Source of the DNA: Ferruginibacter sp. | GTDB taxonomy: Bacteria > Bacteroidota > Bacteroidia > Chitinophagales > Chitinophagaceae | Length of the DNA stretch: 13,607 nt | Assembly (NCBI GenBank): GCA_025362765.1 | Contig: JANYFI010000064.1 | Location: 1-13,607, forward strand | Direction of reading: 5' to 3' | Shown here: positions 1 to 6,966 of the stretch, in pieces | How the letters are laid out: the number at the start of each line of letters is the position of its first letter | Numbering within the stretch: the first letter of the stretch is position 1 | Made by a program: the position numbers and the translations under genes | Notes under the pieces: model-generated | Told to the model about the DNA's origin: nothing | The model's database searches: none | What the model saw: only the letters and a program-made list of their open reading frames with translations

Positions 1-332
1 ACTACTTCATTTACATTCATATTGCTCTGCGTACCACTACCGGTTTGCCAAACCACCAACGGAAAATAAGCATCTAATTTTCCATCCAGAATTTCATCGC
101 ATACCTTGCCAATCAGATCGCATTTTTCTTTCGACAGAACACCGGCATCAAAGTTGGTGAGCGCAGCAGCTTTTTTTAAATAGGCAAATGCTTTGATAAT
201 TTCTTTGGGCATTTTGTTAATGTCCTGCGCAATTTTAAAATTATCAATACTGCGTTGTGTTTGTGCGCCGTAATACGCATCAACGGGTACTTTCACTTCA
301 CCCATGGTGTCTTTTTCAATCCGGTATTCCAT
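1..332 (-). CDS. fumC: Fumarate hydratase class II, N-terminal part (cut by window edge)
   Basis: Fumarase class II interconverts fumarate and L-malate in the TCA cycle in the cytoplasm. The visible part is the first 110 residues, read leftward from an ATG at 332-330. It starts [16 protein letters not shown], then has the family segment [10 protein letters not shown] (about residues 19-28) and the strongly conserved [14 protein letters not shown] block near residues 96-109, which contributes to the active site. The class I iron-sulfur enzyme has no such motifs. The rest of the gene, including the signature SSxMPxKxN loop, lies outside the window. A 117-nt gap separates it from the upstream enoyl-CoA hydratase gene and contains a TAnnTTTG -7 match, so it may have its own promoter. 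Argininosuccinate lyase and aspartase are related, but the GSGTQSNMN block and the start fit fumarase best. Confidence 0.95.
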   Translation of the reverse strand, partial: MEYRIEKDTMGEVKVPVDAYYGAQTQRSIDNFKIAQDINKMPKEIIKAFAYLKKAAALTNFDAGVLSKEKCDLIGKVCDEILDGKLDAYFPLVVWQTGSGTQSNMNVNEV

Positions 333-361
333 GTAATTATTTTTTAGGTTATTATTCGCGG

Positions 362-369
362 CAAAGTTA
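362..369 (-). promoter_or_regulatory. Possible -7 promoter element for fumC
   Basis: On the minus strand this reads TAACTTTG, an exact match to the Bacteroidota -7 consensus TAnnTTTG. It lies about 30 nt upstream of the fumC ATG, which would give a short 5' UTR of roughly 20-25 nt. I see no clear TTG/TTTG -33 box at the usual distance, so support is partial. Confidence 0.4.
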
Positions 370-449
370 CTTGTTGCTGTATAAAGTAATCAGCATACAT
401 GATAATAATCATTGCGCTGTTTTATAAACATGCTAGCGGGAATATTTAA

Positions 450-1229
450 TTATTTACCCGTAAAATGAGGTTTCCTCTTTTCTAAAAAGGCAGTGGTACC
501 TTCTATCATATCTGCGGTTCCGAAGCAGTGGCCAAATGCATTTATTTCGGCCAGGTAACCATCAGTGCTTTTATCATAAACAGCGTTGGCGGCCCCGATG
601 CATGCTGCTACCGCGACTGGTGCTTTTGTATTGATGAGCGTTAAAATGGCAGTTGCTTTATTTAATAATTCAGCTGCCGGTACAACATAATTTACAAGGC
701 CATATTGAAGGGCGGTGGCAGCATCAATCATGTTTCCGCTAACCAGCATTTCTATCGCCCGGCCTTTGCCTATCAACTGCGTCAGGCGTTGGGTTCCTCC
801 ATAGCCTGGTATTAAACCAAGGTTTACCTCAGGTTGCCCAAATTTTGCATTGTCGCTGGCGATGCGAAAATGACAGGCCATTGCCAGCTCACAACCACCA
901 CCGAGTGCAAACCCGTTAACAGCCGCTATTACCGGCTTTGCGCTGTTTTCTATCTTAAAAAAAATATCCTGTCCTTTTTTAGATAAAGCCGTAGCTTCTG
1001 TTATAGTTAGGCAGGTAAATTCAGTAATATCCGCGCCGGCAACAAAGGCTTTATTACCAGCACCGGTGATGATGGCTGATTGTATAGCAGAATTATGTTG
1101 TATTTCGTCAATGGCATTGTTAAGATCAATAAACACCTCTTTGTTTAACGCATTGAGTTTATCTGTCCGGTTGATGGTGATGGTGAAGATGTTATCTGTT
1201 AAAGAAGTAAGCAAAGTTGAGTAACTCAT
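450..1229 (-). CDS. Enoyl-CoA hydratase / crotonase family protein
   Basis: This 259-residue protein has the usual length and motif order of an enoyl-CoA hydratase, which hydrates trans-2-enoyl-CoA (or crotonyl-CoA) to 3-hydroxyacyl-CoA in fatty acid or amino acid breakdown. AFVAGADITEF (residues 61-71) forms the CoA-binding/oxyanion region. The VNGFALGGGCELAMAC segment (104-119) carries the first catalytic glutamate, Glu114. FGQPEVNLGLIPGYGG (130-145) carries the second, Glu134. Both acids of the hydratase pair are present, which favours a true hydratase over isomerase-only or hydrolase members. It sits 83 nt downstream of the B12-binding subunit gene on the same strand, consistent with acyl-CoA metabolism, but the exact substrate cannot be read. 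A near-consensus promoter (TATATTTC at 1266-1273, with TTG at 1291-1293 on the minus strand) could drive it separately. Confidence 0.92.
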   Translation of the reverse strand: MSYSTLLTSLTDNIFTITINRTDKLNALNKEVFIDLNNAIDEIQHNSAIQSAIITGAGNKAFVAGADITEFTCLTITEATALSKKGQDIFFKIENSAKPVIAAVNGFALGGGCELAMACHFRIASDNAKFGQPEVNLGLIPGYGGTQRLTQLIGKGRAIEMLVSGNMIDAATALQYGLVNYVVPAAELLNKATAILTLINTKAPVAVAACIGAANAVYDKSTDGYLAEINAFGHCFGTADMIEGTTAFLEKRKPHFTGK

Positions 1230-1312
1230 GCATTTGGAATTTTTGGTTGTTAGACTACTACGGGAGAAATATAAGATGGTAAGGTCTCGTCAATGTCAAT
1301 TACTATTCTCAT

Positions 1313-1720
1313 TCAAAAACTGCGGTTTACTTTTACCCAGTCTTTTATATACACTGCAATTTCACTGGTAGTGGCGCCGGGCGCAAATAATTTTCCAACA
1401 CCCATTTTATTCAATGCCTCCATATCTTCGTCCGGTATGATGCCGCCACCAGTAAGTAATACATCATCCATTTTTTTTTCTTTCATCAAGGCAATTACTT
1501 TGGTAAAAACAGTATTGTGTGCGCCACTTAGAATACTGATTCCGATGGCATCCACATCTTCCTGCAAGGCGGCGTTTACTACCATCTCCGGTGTTTGGCG
1601 CAGGCCTGTGTAAATTACTTCCATGCCAGCGTCACGCAGTGCGGTGGCAATTATTTTAGCGCCCCGGTCGTGGCCGTCTAATCCTACTTTTGCTACCAGC
1701 ACCCGTATTGGTCTGTTCAT
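1313..1720 (-). CDS. Free-standing cobalamin-binding subunit, methylmalonyl-CoA mutase C-terminal type
   Basis: This 135-residue protein is a complete B12-binding Rossmann-type domain with no catalytic TIM barrel. It has the DxHxxG motif as D15-G-H17-D-R-G20, where the histidine is the lower axial ligand to cobalt. It also has the SxL motif (S62-I-L64) and the glycine-rich TGGG around 90-93, which surround the nucleotide tail. The opening [16 protein letters not shown] is typical of the methylmalonyl-CoA mutase C-terminal domain and of small subunits of methylmalonyl-CoA, isobutyryl-CoA or ethylmalonyl-CoA mutases. Those enzymes rearrange acyl-CoA carbon skeletons. The catalytic large subunit is not in the window, so the partner must be encoded elsewhere. 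It starts 24 nt after the gltX stop, so co-transcription with gltX is likely. The exact mutase cannot be decided from this domain alone. Confidence 0.88.
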   Translation of the reverse strand: MNRPIRVLVAKVGLDGHDRGAKIIATALRDAGMEVIYTGLRQTPEMVVNAALQEDVDAIGISILSGAHNTVFTKVIALMKEKKMDDVLLTGGGIIPDEDMEALNKMGVGKLFAPGATTSEIAVYIKDWVKVNRSF

Positions 1721-1744
1721 ATGTAACGTCTTTTGGTAATAAGA

Positions 1745-3274
1745 TTACTCAATTAAAGATAGCGTATGCTCTATCCTTTGTATCGTCGCTTCTTTTTCAA
1801 TGGCAGCGGCAATTTCAAATACGCCGGGCCCAAATTTACCGCCGACCAGCATAATGCGCAATGGCAGCATCAGTTCGCCGGTTTTTAACTGGTTGGCTGC
1901 TGCCAATTCTTTAAAACTTAGTTCCAGGTCTGCCGCATTCCATAAGGTGCTTAATTGCCATGATTTTATCAATTCTATAAAAAACATGTTTTTCTTCTCA
2001 TCCCATTTTGGTTGTATGGATGTTATGTCAATAGTTGCCGGTGCCTGAAAAAAGAAACTGCCTTGTGTAAAAAAATCGGGTAGTAAGGTGCAACGTTCTT
2101 TTACAAGCTCCATCACCTTTTTTAAATAATTATCATCCAGGATTGCTATGCCGTTTGATTTAAAAATATTTTTTACTCTATCAGCGTAATGGCTCACATC
2201 CAGCTTTTTTATCCACTCATGATTATACCATTTTGCTTTTTCGAAATCGAATTTGGCCCCGCCTTTATGTACCTTTTCAATATTAAATTTGGCTATCAGT
2301 TCATCCATTGAAAAAATTTCCTGCTCCGTTCCATCATTCCATCCCAATACTGTCAGCAGGTTAATAAATGCTTCGGGCAAAAAGCCGATTTCTTTAAAAC
2401 CTTTGGTAACTTCTTTGGTTACAGCATCAGCCCAATCCATTGCATACACAGGAAAACCCAGGCGGTCGCCATCCCTTTTACTAAGCTTGCCATTGCCATC
2501 TGGTTTCAATATCAATGGCAGATGCGCCCATTGCGGCATATTTTCAAGGCCAAACAAATATTGCCATAATAAAATATGTACAGGCGCGCTGGGGAGCCAT
2601 TCTTCGCCGCGAAAAGCATGCGTTATCTTCATTAAATAGTCATCCACCACAACGGCCAAATGATAAGTAGGCATTCCATCGGCCTTTAATAAAACTTTAT
2701 CATCTACATTATTGGTATCAAAAGAAATATCGCCCCTGATCATATCGGTAAAGGGAATAAATTCATCCGGCAATATTTTTATCCTGATAACATACGGCGT
2801 GTCGGCATCCAGTAACTGCTGTGTTTCTTCCGGCATCAAACGCAGTGAATTATTCATATTCATGCGAACGTGGTGATCATATTGTAAACTGTTGCTGCCC
2901 TTTGTTTTTAATAGCTCCCGCATTTTTTCAATTTCATCAGCCGTATCAAATGCATAGTAGGCGTGCCCGTCTTTTACCAGTTGTTCCGCATATTGCCGGT
3001 ACATTTCCTTTCTTTCACTTTGCCGGTAAGGTTCATAGGGGCCACCGTGCAACACACTTTCGTCTGGTGTTAAACCACACCATTGCAGGCAATCAAAAAT
3101 ATATTTTTCAGCGCCCGCCACAAACCTGTTTTGGTCAGTATCTTCTATTCTTACAATAAAATCACCTGACTGCTGTTTGGCAAACAAATAGTTAAATAGC
3201 ACGGTGCGCACGCCACCAAGGTGTAACCCCCCCGTGGGGCTTGGCGCAAATCTTACTCTTACTTTTTTTGACAT
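1745..3274 (-). CDS. gltX: Glutamyl-tRNA synthetase (class I)
   Basis: Charges tRNA-Glu with glutamate in the cytoplasm. The protein has 509 residues, normal for bacterial GltX. The start VRVRFAPSPTGGLHLGGVRT (residues 5-24) holds the class I HIGH-type signature as HLGG (18-21). The second ATP-binding signature, KMSKS, appears as KLSKR at 263-267. Between them are the glutamate-recognition and acceptor-binding segments, such as RIEDTDQNR (42-50) and ADGMPTYHLAVVVDDYLM (198-215). The C-terminal half is the helical anticodon-binding region. Whether it also mischarges tRNA-Gln cannot be told from this sequence. The ATG at 3274 lies only 4 nt after a -7 promoter match, so the mRNA may have almost no leader. 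The B12-binding subunit gene follows after 24 nt. Confidence 0.97.
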   Translation of the reverse strand: MSKKVRVRFAPSPTGGLHLGGVRTVLFNYLFAKQQSGDFIVRIEDTDQNRFVAGAEKYIFDCLQWCGLTPDESVLHGGPYEPYRQSERKEMYRQYAEQLVKDGHAYYAFDTADEIEKMRELLKTKGSNSLQYDHHVRMNMNNSLRLMPEETQQLLDADTPYVIRIKILPDEFIPFTDMIRGDISFDTNNVDDKVLLKADGMPTYHLAVVVDDYLMKITHAFRGEEWLPSAPVHILLWQYLFGLENMPQWAHLPLILKPDGNGKLSKRDGDRLGFPVYAMDWADAVTKEVTKGFKEIGFLPEAFINLLTVLGWNDGTEQEIFSMDELIAKFNIEKVHKGGAKFDFEKAKWYNHEWIKKLDVSHYADRVKNIFKSNGIAILDDNYLKKVMELVKERCTLLPDFFTQGSFFFQAPATIDITSIQPKWDEKKNMFFIELIKSWQLSTLWNAADLELSFKELAAANQLKTGELMLPLRIMLVGGKFGPGVFEIAAAIEKEATIQRIEHTLSLIE

Positions 3275-3278
3275 ATTG

Positions 3279-3286
3279 CAAAGATA
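3279..3286 (-). promoter_or_regulatory. Possible -7 promoter element for gltX
   Basis: The minus strand reads TATCTTTG, an exact TAnnTTTG match ending 4 nt before the gltX ATG. Transcription normally starts a few nt after this element, which would give a leaderless or nearly leaderless mRNA. No good -33 TTG box is visible at the expected distance. Confidence 0.4.
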
Positions 3287-3510
3287 AGCAGACGGTAGAG
3301 AAACGTTCTATTTGAAGCGCCACATTTAGTAGGATTTGCAGTATTTATTTAGAGGTAGAAACCGTTGGAAAACAGTTCAGCAGCACATTTTACCGTATGC
3401 ATAACAGAGATACCGCTAATATTTTTTTACAGATTATTAACGAGACATTAAACTTCCGTGTGAAATATTCATCTATTAAAAATCGTTCATTAAAAAAACC
3501 AAAAAAGATT

Positions 3511-4440
3511 ATGCAATCAAAAATCCGTTCAATCGCTACAATCAGTTTAGCGATGACCATCTTAATCGCAAGCTGTAAGAAAACAGATACCGGTACTACA
3601 GCTACCGATCCCACAGTTGAACTCACTGCACAAACAACAGATCAATCAAATGTGTCTGCCGCCAACGACGCGGTAGAAAACGATGTAAATGTTGTATTGG
3701 AAGGCACCGCCTCTTTCAACGGCAGAATGGAAAATACCCTTGGTGTATTGTGCAACGCAACAACGGTAGCTGATTCCTCCAATGGTGTCAGAAGAATTAC
3801 CATTACATATGGTGGCGCTAATTGCGTCGGAAGCCGTACAATAACTGGTGTAGTAGTATTGTCAATGCCCATCGGAAGCCATTGGAAAGATGTTGGAGCG
3901 GTAATGACCATGACACAAAATTTGACTATCACAAAAGTCAGCGATGGTAAGAGCGTTATTATCAGCGGATCAAAAACCATTACCAATGTTACAGGCGGCC
4001 GGTTGAGCGATCTGGCGAAAAAAGGAACTATTACTCATTTAATTGCAGGAGCAGATTCGATTACATTTGATAATGGCAAACAAAGAATATGGCAGGTAGC
4101 CAAACAAAGGGTATTCACTTATAGTGATGGCGTAGTTATTACTACTACTGGTACCCATACCGACGCAGGCGTAACTGGTATTGCAGAGTGGGGTACCAAC
4201 CGTTTTGGTAATGCATTCGTAACAGCCATCAGTGCGCCAATGGTTATCAGGCAGGATTGTGATTTCAGGCTGGTAAGCGGAGCCGTAGTACACAGTAAAT
4301 TGGTAGACAATGTAACAGTAACTTTTGGCTTGGATTCAACAGGTGTGTCAACTGGTTGTCCTGGAAGTGGCACATACTATTATAAGGCGGTTTGGCAGGG
4401 CGTAAATGGGGTAACAAAAACAATTATTTTACCTTATTAA
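3511..4440 (+). CDS. Unrecognised secreted lipoprotein, about 309 residues
   Basis: I do not recognise a family. The first 22 residues form a lipoprotein signal peptide: a basic start (MQSKIR), a hydrophobic core, and the lipobox IASC with the lipidated cysteine at residue 22, followed by Lys-Lys. This places the start at 3511 rather than at the in-frame ATG at 3397, which would bury the signal peptide 38 residues inside. The mature protein begins with a low-complexity Thr/Asp/Ala linker (23-55). The rest is rich in alternating Val/Thr/Ile/Gly segments, suggesting an all-beta fold. Four further cysteines (C81, C105, C250, C283) could form disulfides. It is probably anchored in the outer membrane or on the cell surface. 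It is monocistronic: gltX diverges upstream and a strong terminator follows 24 nt after the stop. Confidence 0.85.
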   Translation: MQSKIRSIATISLAMTILIASCKKTDTGTTATDPTVELTAQTTDQSNVSAANDAVENDVNVVLEGTASFNGRMENTLGVLCNATTVADSSNGVRRITITYGGANCVGSRTITGVVVLSMPIGSHWKDVGAVMTMTQNLTITKVSDGKSVIISGSKTITNVTGGRLSDLAKKGTITHLIAGADSITFDNGKQRIWQVAKQRVFTYSDGVVITTTGTHTDAGVTGIAEWGTNRFGNAFVTAISAPMVIRQDCDFRLVSGAVVHSKLVDNVTVTFGLDSTGVSTGCPGSGTYYYKAVWQGVNGVTKTIILPY

Positions 4441-4464
4441 CATTAAGACATTTTAATAAAAAAG

Positions 4465-4489
4465 GCTATCTGGAAGGATAGCTTTTTTT
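4465..4489 (+). terminator. Intrinsic terminator after the lipoprotein gene
   Basis: GCTATC (4465-4470) pairs with GATAGC (4477-4482) across a 6-nt loop and is followed by seven T residues. Flanking A and T runs extend the stem. It lies about 24 nt after the lipoprotein stop codon. Confidence 0.85.
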
Positions 4490-4700
4490 ATGTGCAAATT
4501 ACTATAGGGACTTATCCATAGCAGCAAACAAATCTAATTTTTGTCTCAATGGCTTTTTCAAAACGGATTCCCGCAAATTGAAAAGGTATTTAAGTGCGTT
4601 TGTCCCGGATATCAACAGGCAGCACAATCATGATTATTGCGATAGCTTTGCGAAGCTATTTATTGAATGAAGCCGGGCGGCGGGCGGTAAGAAAAAAGTA
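4490..4700. other. Intergenic region with a perfect short hairpin
   Basis: About 210 nt between the lipoprotein terminator and the deacetylase gene. The only clear structure is a perfect 7-bp inverted repeat, ATAGCTT (4642-4648) and AAGCTAT (4653-4659), with loop TGCG. It contains TAGCTTTG (4643-4650), which matches the -7 consensus TAnnTTTG, but no -33 box is at the right distance. It could be an operator-like site, an mRNA 5' structure or chance. Confidence 0.35.
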
Positions 4701-5333
4701 ATGACTATGTTCTATTTTATTAAAACACCAGGCTGGCTAAAAAAAATTTATTCATCCTGTATTTGGCATATTGATACAACGGAAAAAAAAATTTACCTGA
4801 GTTTTGATGACGGGCCACATCCAACGGTTACGACCTTTGTACTGGATATATTGGATAAATACCAGGCAAAAGCAACTTTTTTTTGCATAGGAAAAAATGT
4901 AGCGGCTTACCCGGAAGTGTTTAAAAAAATTCTTTCGGCGGGCCATGCCGTCGGCAATCATACCTTCAACCACTTAAATGGATGGAAAACAACAAAAGAA
5001 ACCTACCTACAGGATATTGAAGCAGCAAAGCGGTTGGTAGATTCCAATCTTTTCAGGCCGCCATATGGCAAAATTAGCGCTGGTCAGCTAAAAGAACTGC
5101 ACGCAATGTGTCCGGAAATGAAAGTAATTATGTGGTCGGTGTTAAGCGCTGATTTTGACAATAGGATATCTGCCCGCCGTTGCGCACACAACGTATTAAA
5201 CAATGCCTCGCCCGGCGCCGTGGTGGTATTTCACGACAGTGAAAAAGCATTTGAAAAACTTCGAATAGCTTTGCCGCAGGTGCTGGAAAACTTTTCTAAA
5301 AAGGGATATGTATTTGAAAAAATTGTTACTTAA
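4701..5333 (+). CDS. Polysaccharide deacetylase, NodB homology domain
   Basis: A carbohydrate esterase family 4 type enzyme that removes N-acetyl (or O-acetyl) groups from sugars such as peptidoglycan or chitin-like glycans using a divalent metal. All main motifs are present in 210 residues: SFDDGPHP (34-41; catalytic Asp36 and metal ligand Asp37), NHTFNH (86-91; metal ligands His87 and His91), RPPYGK (119-124), WSVLSADFD (145-153) and VVFHDS (175-180; His178). The protein is almost only the catalytic domain. It has no clear signal peptide, though its start (FYFIKTPGWLKKIYSSCIWH) is conserved in Bacteroidota relatives as I remember them. That makes the second ATG, at 4707, an equally good or better start. 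A strong hairpin terminator lies about 50 nt downstream, so it is a single-gene unit. The substrate is unknown. Confidence 0.92.
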   Translation: MTMFYFIKTPGWLKKIYSSCIWHIDTTEKKIYLSFDDGPHPTVTTFVLDILDKYQAKATFFCIGKNVAAYPEVFKKILSAGHAVGNHTFNHLNGWKTTKETYLQDIEAAKRLVDSNLFRPPYGKISAGQLKELHAMCPEMKVIMWSVLSADFDNRISARRCAHNVLNNASPGAVVVFHDSEKAFEKLRIALPQVLENFSKKGYVFEKIVT

Positions 5334-5383
5334 GGCGAGAAGCCCTATAAGCGTGGTAATTGATGAGTTTGTTAAAAAAAAGT

Positions 5384-5413
5384 GGGCCTGGGTAGAAACC
5401 CTGGCCCGTTTTT
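5384..5413 (+). terminator. Intrinsic terminator after the deacetylase gene
   Basis: GGGCCTGGGT (5384-5393) pairs with ACCCTGGCCC (5398-5407) around the 4-nt loop AGAA, with one T-T mismatch. It is followed by TTTTT (5409-5413) and preceded by an A-run at 5374-5381, so it may work in both directions. Confidence 0.88.
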
Positions 5414-5456
5414 AATCCGTACCCTATGAAAACTGGGCGAAAGGTACTAAGTAGTT

Positions 5457-5491
5457 TTTGAATAAACAATATTATTTTAACATTATTTTTG
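5457..5491 (+). promoter_or_regulatory. Possible promoter for tatD
   Basis: TATTTTTG (5484-5491) matches the -7 consensus TAnnTTTG, with TTTG (5457-5460) 23 nt upstream as a -33 box. The spacing is somewhat long, and the region is very AT-rich, so chance matches are likely. It would start transcription about 60 nt before the tatD ATG. Confidence 0.4.
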
Positions 5492-5557
5492 GCACCTTTT
5501 TTACCTGCTGCGTATAGGGTTGGTATAAAATATTTATCAATACCTGTTTACTTTAAT

Positions 5558-6325
5558 ATGAAGATAATAGATACCCATTGTCATCTTTACTCAGAAGAGT
5601 TTAACAGTGACGTAGAAGCAACAATCAGCCGTGCGACGGCATTGGGAGTTGAAAAAATTTACCTGCCTGCTATCGACAGTGGCAGTATAGATGCTATATT
5701 AGCAGTAGAGCGGGCTCACCCCGGAAAATGTATTGCGATGATGGGTTTACATCCCTGTTACGTAAAAGAAAATTATAAGGAGGAACTGGCGATAGTACAG
5801 TCATGGCTCACTAAAAGAAAATTTGCAGCCATTGGCGAAATTGGCCTGGATTTTTATTGGGATAAGACATTTGTAAAAGAGCAGCACGAGGCATTTCGGA
5901 TGCAAATGGATTGGGCGGTTGCATATAATTTACCCATAGTAATACACACCCGAAATGCCATGCAGGAAACCATTAACCTTGTTAAAGAATATGTGCCAAA
6001 AGGTATAAAAGGCATTTTCCATTGCTTTAGCGGCAGCTATGAAAGTGCCAGTGAAATTATCAAAGCAGGATTTTATCTTGGCATTGGCGGGGTGCTTACT
6101 TATAAGAATTCGGGCTTGCCCGAAGTGCTGTCAAAAATAGACTTGCAACACCTGGTACTTGAAACAGATGCGCCTTATTTAACACCTGTTCCATTCAGGG
6201 GTAAAAGAAATGAAAGCAGTTATTTAAAATACATAATTGAAAAATTAGCGCTGGTAAAAAACTGTTCTGAAGAAGAAATTGCGGCAATAACAACAGCCAA
6301 TGCCGAAAAAATATTCGGCTTATAA
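5558..6325 (+). CDS. tatD: TatD-family metal-dependent hydrolase (DNase)
   Basis: A TatD/YcfH-type amidohydrolase-fold enzyme, 255 residues, the usual family length. Known members are metal-dependent 3'-5' exonucleases or DNases, and the cellular role of many is unsettled. The metal ligands are all visible: THCH (His7, His9), GEIGLD (Glu94), VIHTR (His130), FHCFSG (His155) and ETDAPYL (Asp204). The start at 5558 gives [15 protein letters not shown], the standard family N-terminus. The same frame is open back to an ATG at 5489, but the extra 23 residues are not family-like and overlap the putative promoter. It is followed 34 nt later by tRNA-Ser, which appears to have its own promoter overlapping the end of tatD. 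Confidence 0.94.
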   Translation: MKIIDTHCHLYSEEFNSDVEATISRATALGVEKIYLPAIDSGSIDAILAVERAHPGKCIAMMGLHPCYVKENYKEELAIVQSWLTKRKFAAIGEIGLDFYWDKTFVKEQHEAFRMQMDWAVAYNLPIVIHTRNAMQETINLVKEYVPKGIKGIFHCFSGSYESASEIIKAGFYLGIGGVLTYKNSGLPEVLSKIDLQHLVLETDAPYLTPVPFRGKRNESSYLKYIIEKLALVKNCSEEEIAAITTANAEKIFGL

Positions 6326-6345
6326 AAAGCGATACTGTATTTTTG
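6314..6345 (+). promoter_or_regulatory. Probable promoter for tRNA-Ser
   Basis: TATTTTTG (6338-6345) matches TAnnTTTG exactly and lies 15 nt upstream of the mature tRNA. A TTCG (6314-6317) lies 20 nt upstream of it as an imperfect -33 box, inside the last codons of tatD. Confidence 0.5.
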
Positions 6346-6359
6346 CCCTCCTGAAAAAA

Positions 6360-6446
6360 GGAGAGTTGTCCGAGTGGTTGAAGGAGCACGCCTGGAAAGT
6401 GTGTATATGGGTAACTGTATCAAGAGTTCGAATCTCTTACTCTCCG
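6360..6446 (+). tRNA. tRNA-Ser, anticodon GGA
   Basis: An 87-nt class II tRNA for UCC/UCU codons. The acceptor stem GGAGAGT (6360-6366) pairs with ACTCTCC (6439-6445), with G6446 as discriminator base. The anticodon loop CTGGAAA has GGA at 6394-6396. A long variable arm (ATATGG/CTGTAT with two G-U pairs) is typical of serine tRNAs. The T arm is AAGAG-TTCGAAT-CTCTT. CCA is not encoded (the next bases are CTTT), so it must be added after transcription. A perfect terminator follows 17 nt downstream. Confidence 0.97.
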
Positions 6447-6448
6447 CT

Positions 6449-6625
6449 TTAAGTGATGCATAAGGCCTGTAAAATGTAAGTTTTACAGGCCTTTTTTATG
6501 CCCTTCCATGTAATTAATGCCGGCAAAAAAATAATGGAGAGCACAAGCATGCCCGCTGCTGTCAACGTTGCTTTTCTTTCATGGATCAGCACAATATCTA
6601 CAGGACAATTAATATCCATAGGCAT
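6449..6625 (-). CDS. Doubtful 58-residue ORF, possible gene remnant
   Basis: Read leftward from ATG 6625 (alternative ATG 6619) to TAA at 6451-6449. The first 37 or so residues look protein-like: a polar start containing MDINCPVDIV and then a hydrophobic, possibly membrane-spanning stretch (AAGMLVLSIIFLPALI). The start reminds me of small membrane proteins of the DUF4395 kind, from memory only. The last 20 residues are encoded by the tRNA terminator hairpin itself, so the C-terminus cannot be original coding sequence. It is either a truncated remnant or a chance ORF. No promoter match is seen upstream. Confidence 0.22.
   Translation of the reverse strand: MPMDINCPVDIVLIHERKATLTAAGMLVLSIIFLPALITWKGIKKACKTYILQALCIT
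6464..6497 (+). terminator. Strong intrinsic terminator after tRNA-Ser
   Basis: GGCCTGTAAAA (6464-6474) pairs perfectly over 11 bp with TTTTACAGGCC (6481-6491) around the loop TGTAAG, followed by six T residues (6492-6497). Confidence 0.93.
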
Positions 6626-6751
6626 AACGATGAGTTTATTATGGGTAATTTAATAATTGATAATAAAGCAACAGGAAATAAATTTGTATGTTTTTTTGTT
6701 TGCTTATACTGCGTATCTATTTTTTAAAGATTGATTTTTATTATTAGTCTA
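6498..6751. other. Intergenic DNA between the tRNA terminator and the susCD leader promoter
   Basis: AT-rich. Apart from the doubtful minus-strand ORF and a lone TAnnTTTG match (TAAATTTG, 6679-6686, plus strand), I see no gene, repeat or RNA here. Confidence 0.4.
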
Positions 6752-6755
6752 TAAA

Positions 6756-6787
6756 TTTGGTAGGCTAATAAAATCATTCTATTTTTG
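6756..6787 (+). promoter_or_regulatory. Probable promoter of the leader peptide-susCD-tlpA operon
   Basis: TTTG (6756-6759) and TATTTTTG (6780-6787) are separated by 20 nt, a textbook Bacteroidota sigma-ABfr arrangement (TTTG-N19-21-TAnnTTTG). Transcription should start near 6792-6796. That gives about 170 nt before the small Cys-rich ORF and about 405 nt before susC. The -33 box overlaps another -7 match, TAAATTTG (6752-6759), so an alternative upstream start is possible. Confidence 0.6.
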
Positions 6788-6966
6788 CAGCAGATTTAAC
6801 AGAGGAGTGCTCAATAATTCGGATGTTTTAAAATTGTTCCAATCTTATAAGGGCCTGTTTTTTTAAGAAGAAGAATAAATTACAGGTGACGCAGCCTGCT
6901 CCTTTTTTCCGGTGTAATCAGATAATGATCTATTGTAATCAAAAGTTTTAAACTAAATATTTTATA

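Noticed and set aside
399..412. AT-rich inverted repeat ATGAT-AATA-ATCAT between the crotonase gene and fumC
   Set aside because: Only 5 bp, mostly A-T, with no adjacent T-run on the minus strand; too weak to call a terminator.
1293..3159. Plus-strand open frames opposite the B12-binding subunit and gltX genes
   Set aside because: They are antisense shadows of well-supported genes and show no family motifs of their own.
3397..3510. Upstream in-frame extension of the lipoprotein gene (38 extra residues)
   Set aside because: It would place the lipoprotein signal peptide internally; the ATG at 3511 gives a standard signal peptide and lipobox.
5489..5557. Upstream in-frame extension of tatD (23 extra residues)
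   Set aside because: The family N-terminus starts at MKIIDTHCH (5558), and the extension overlaps AT-rich promoter-like sequence.
6854..6886. CCTGT/ACAGG pairing across a long AT-rich loop in the operon leader
   Set aside because: Five base pairs with a 23-nt loop is not convincing as a stable RNA element.
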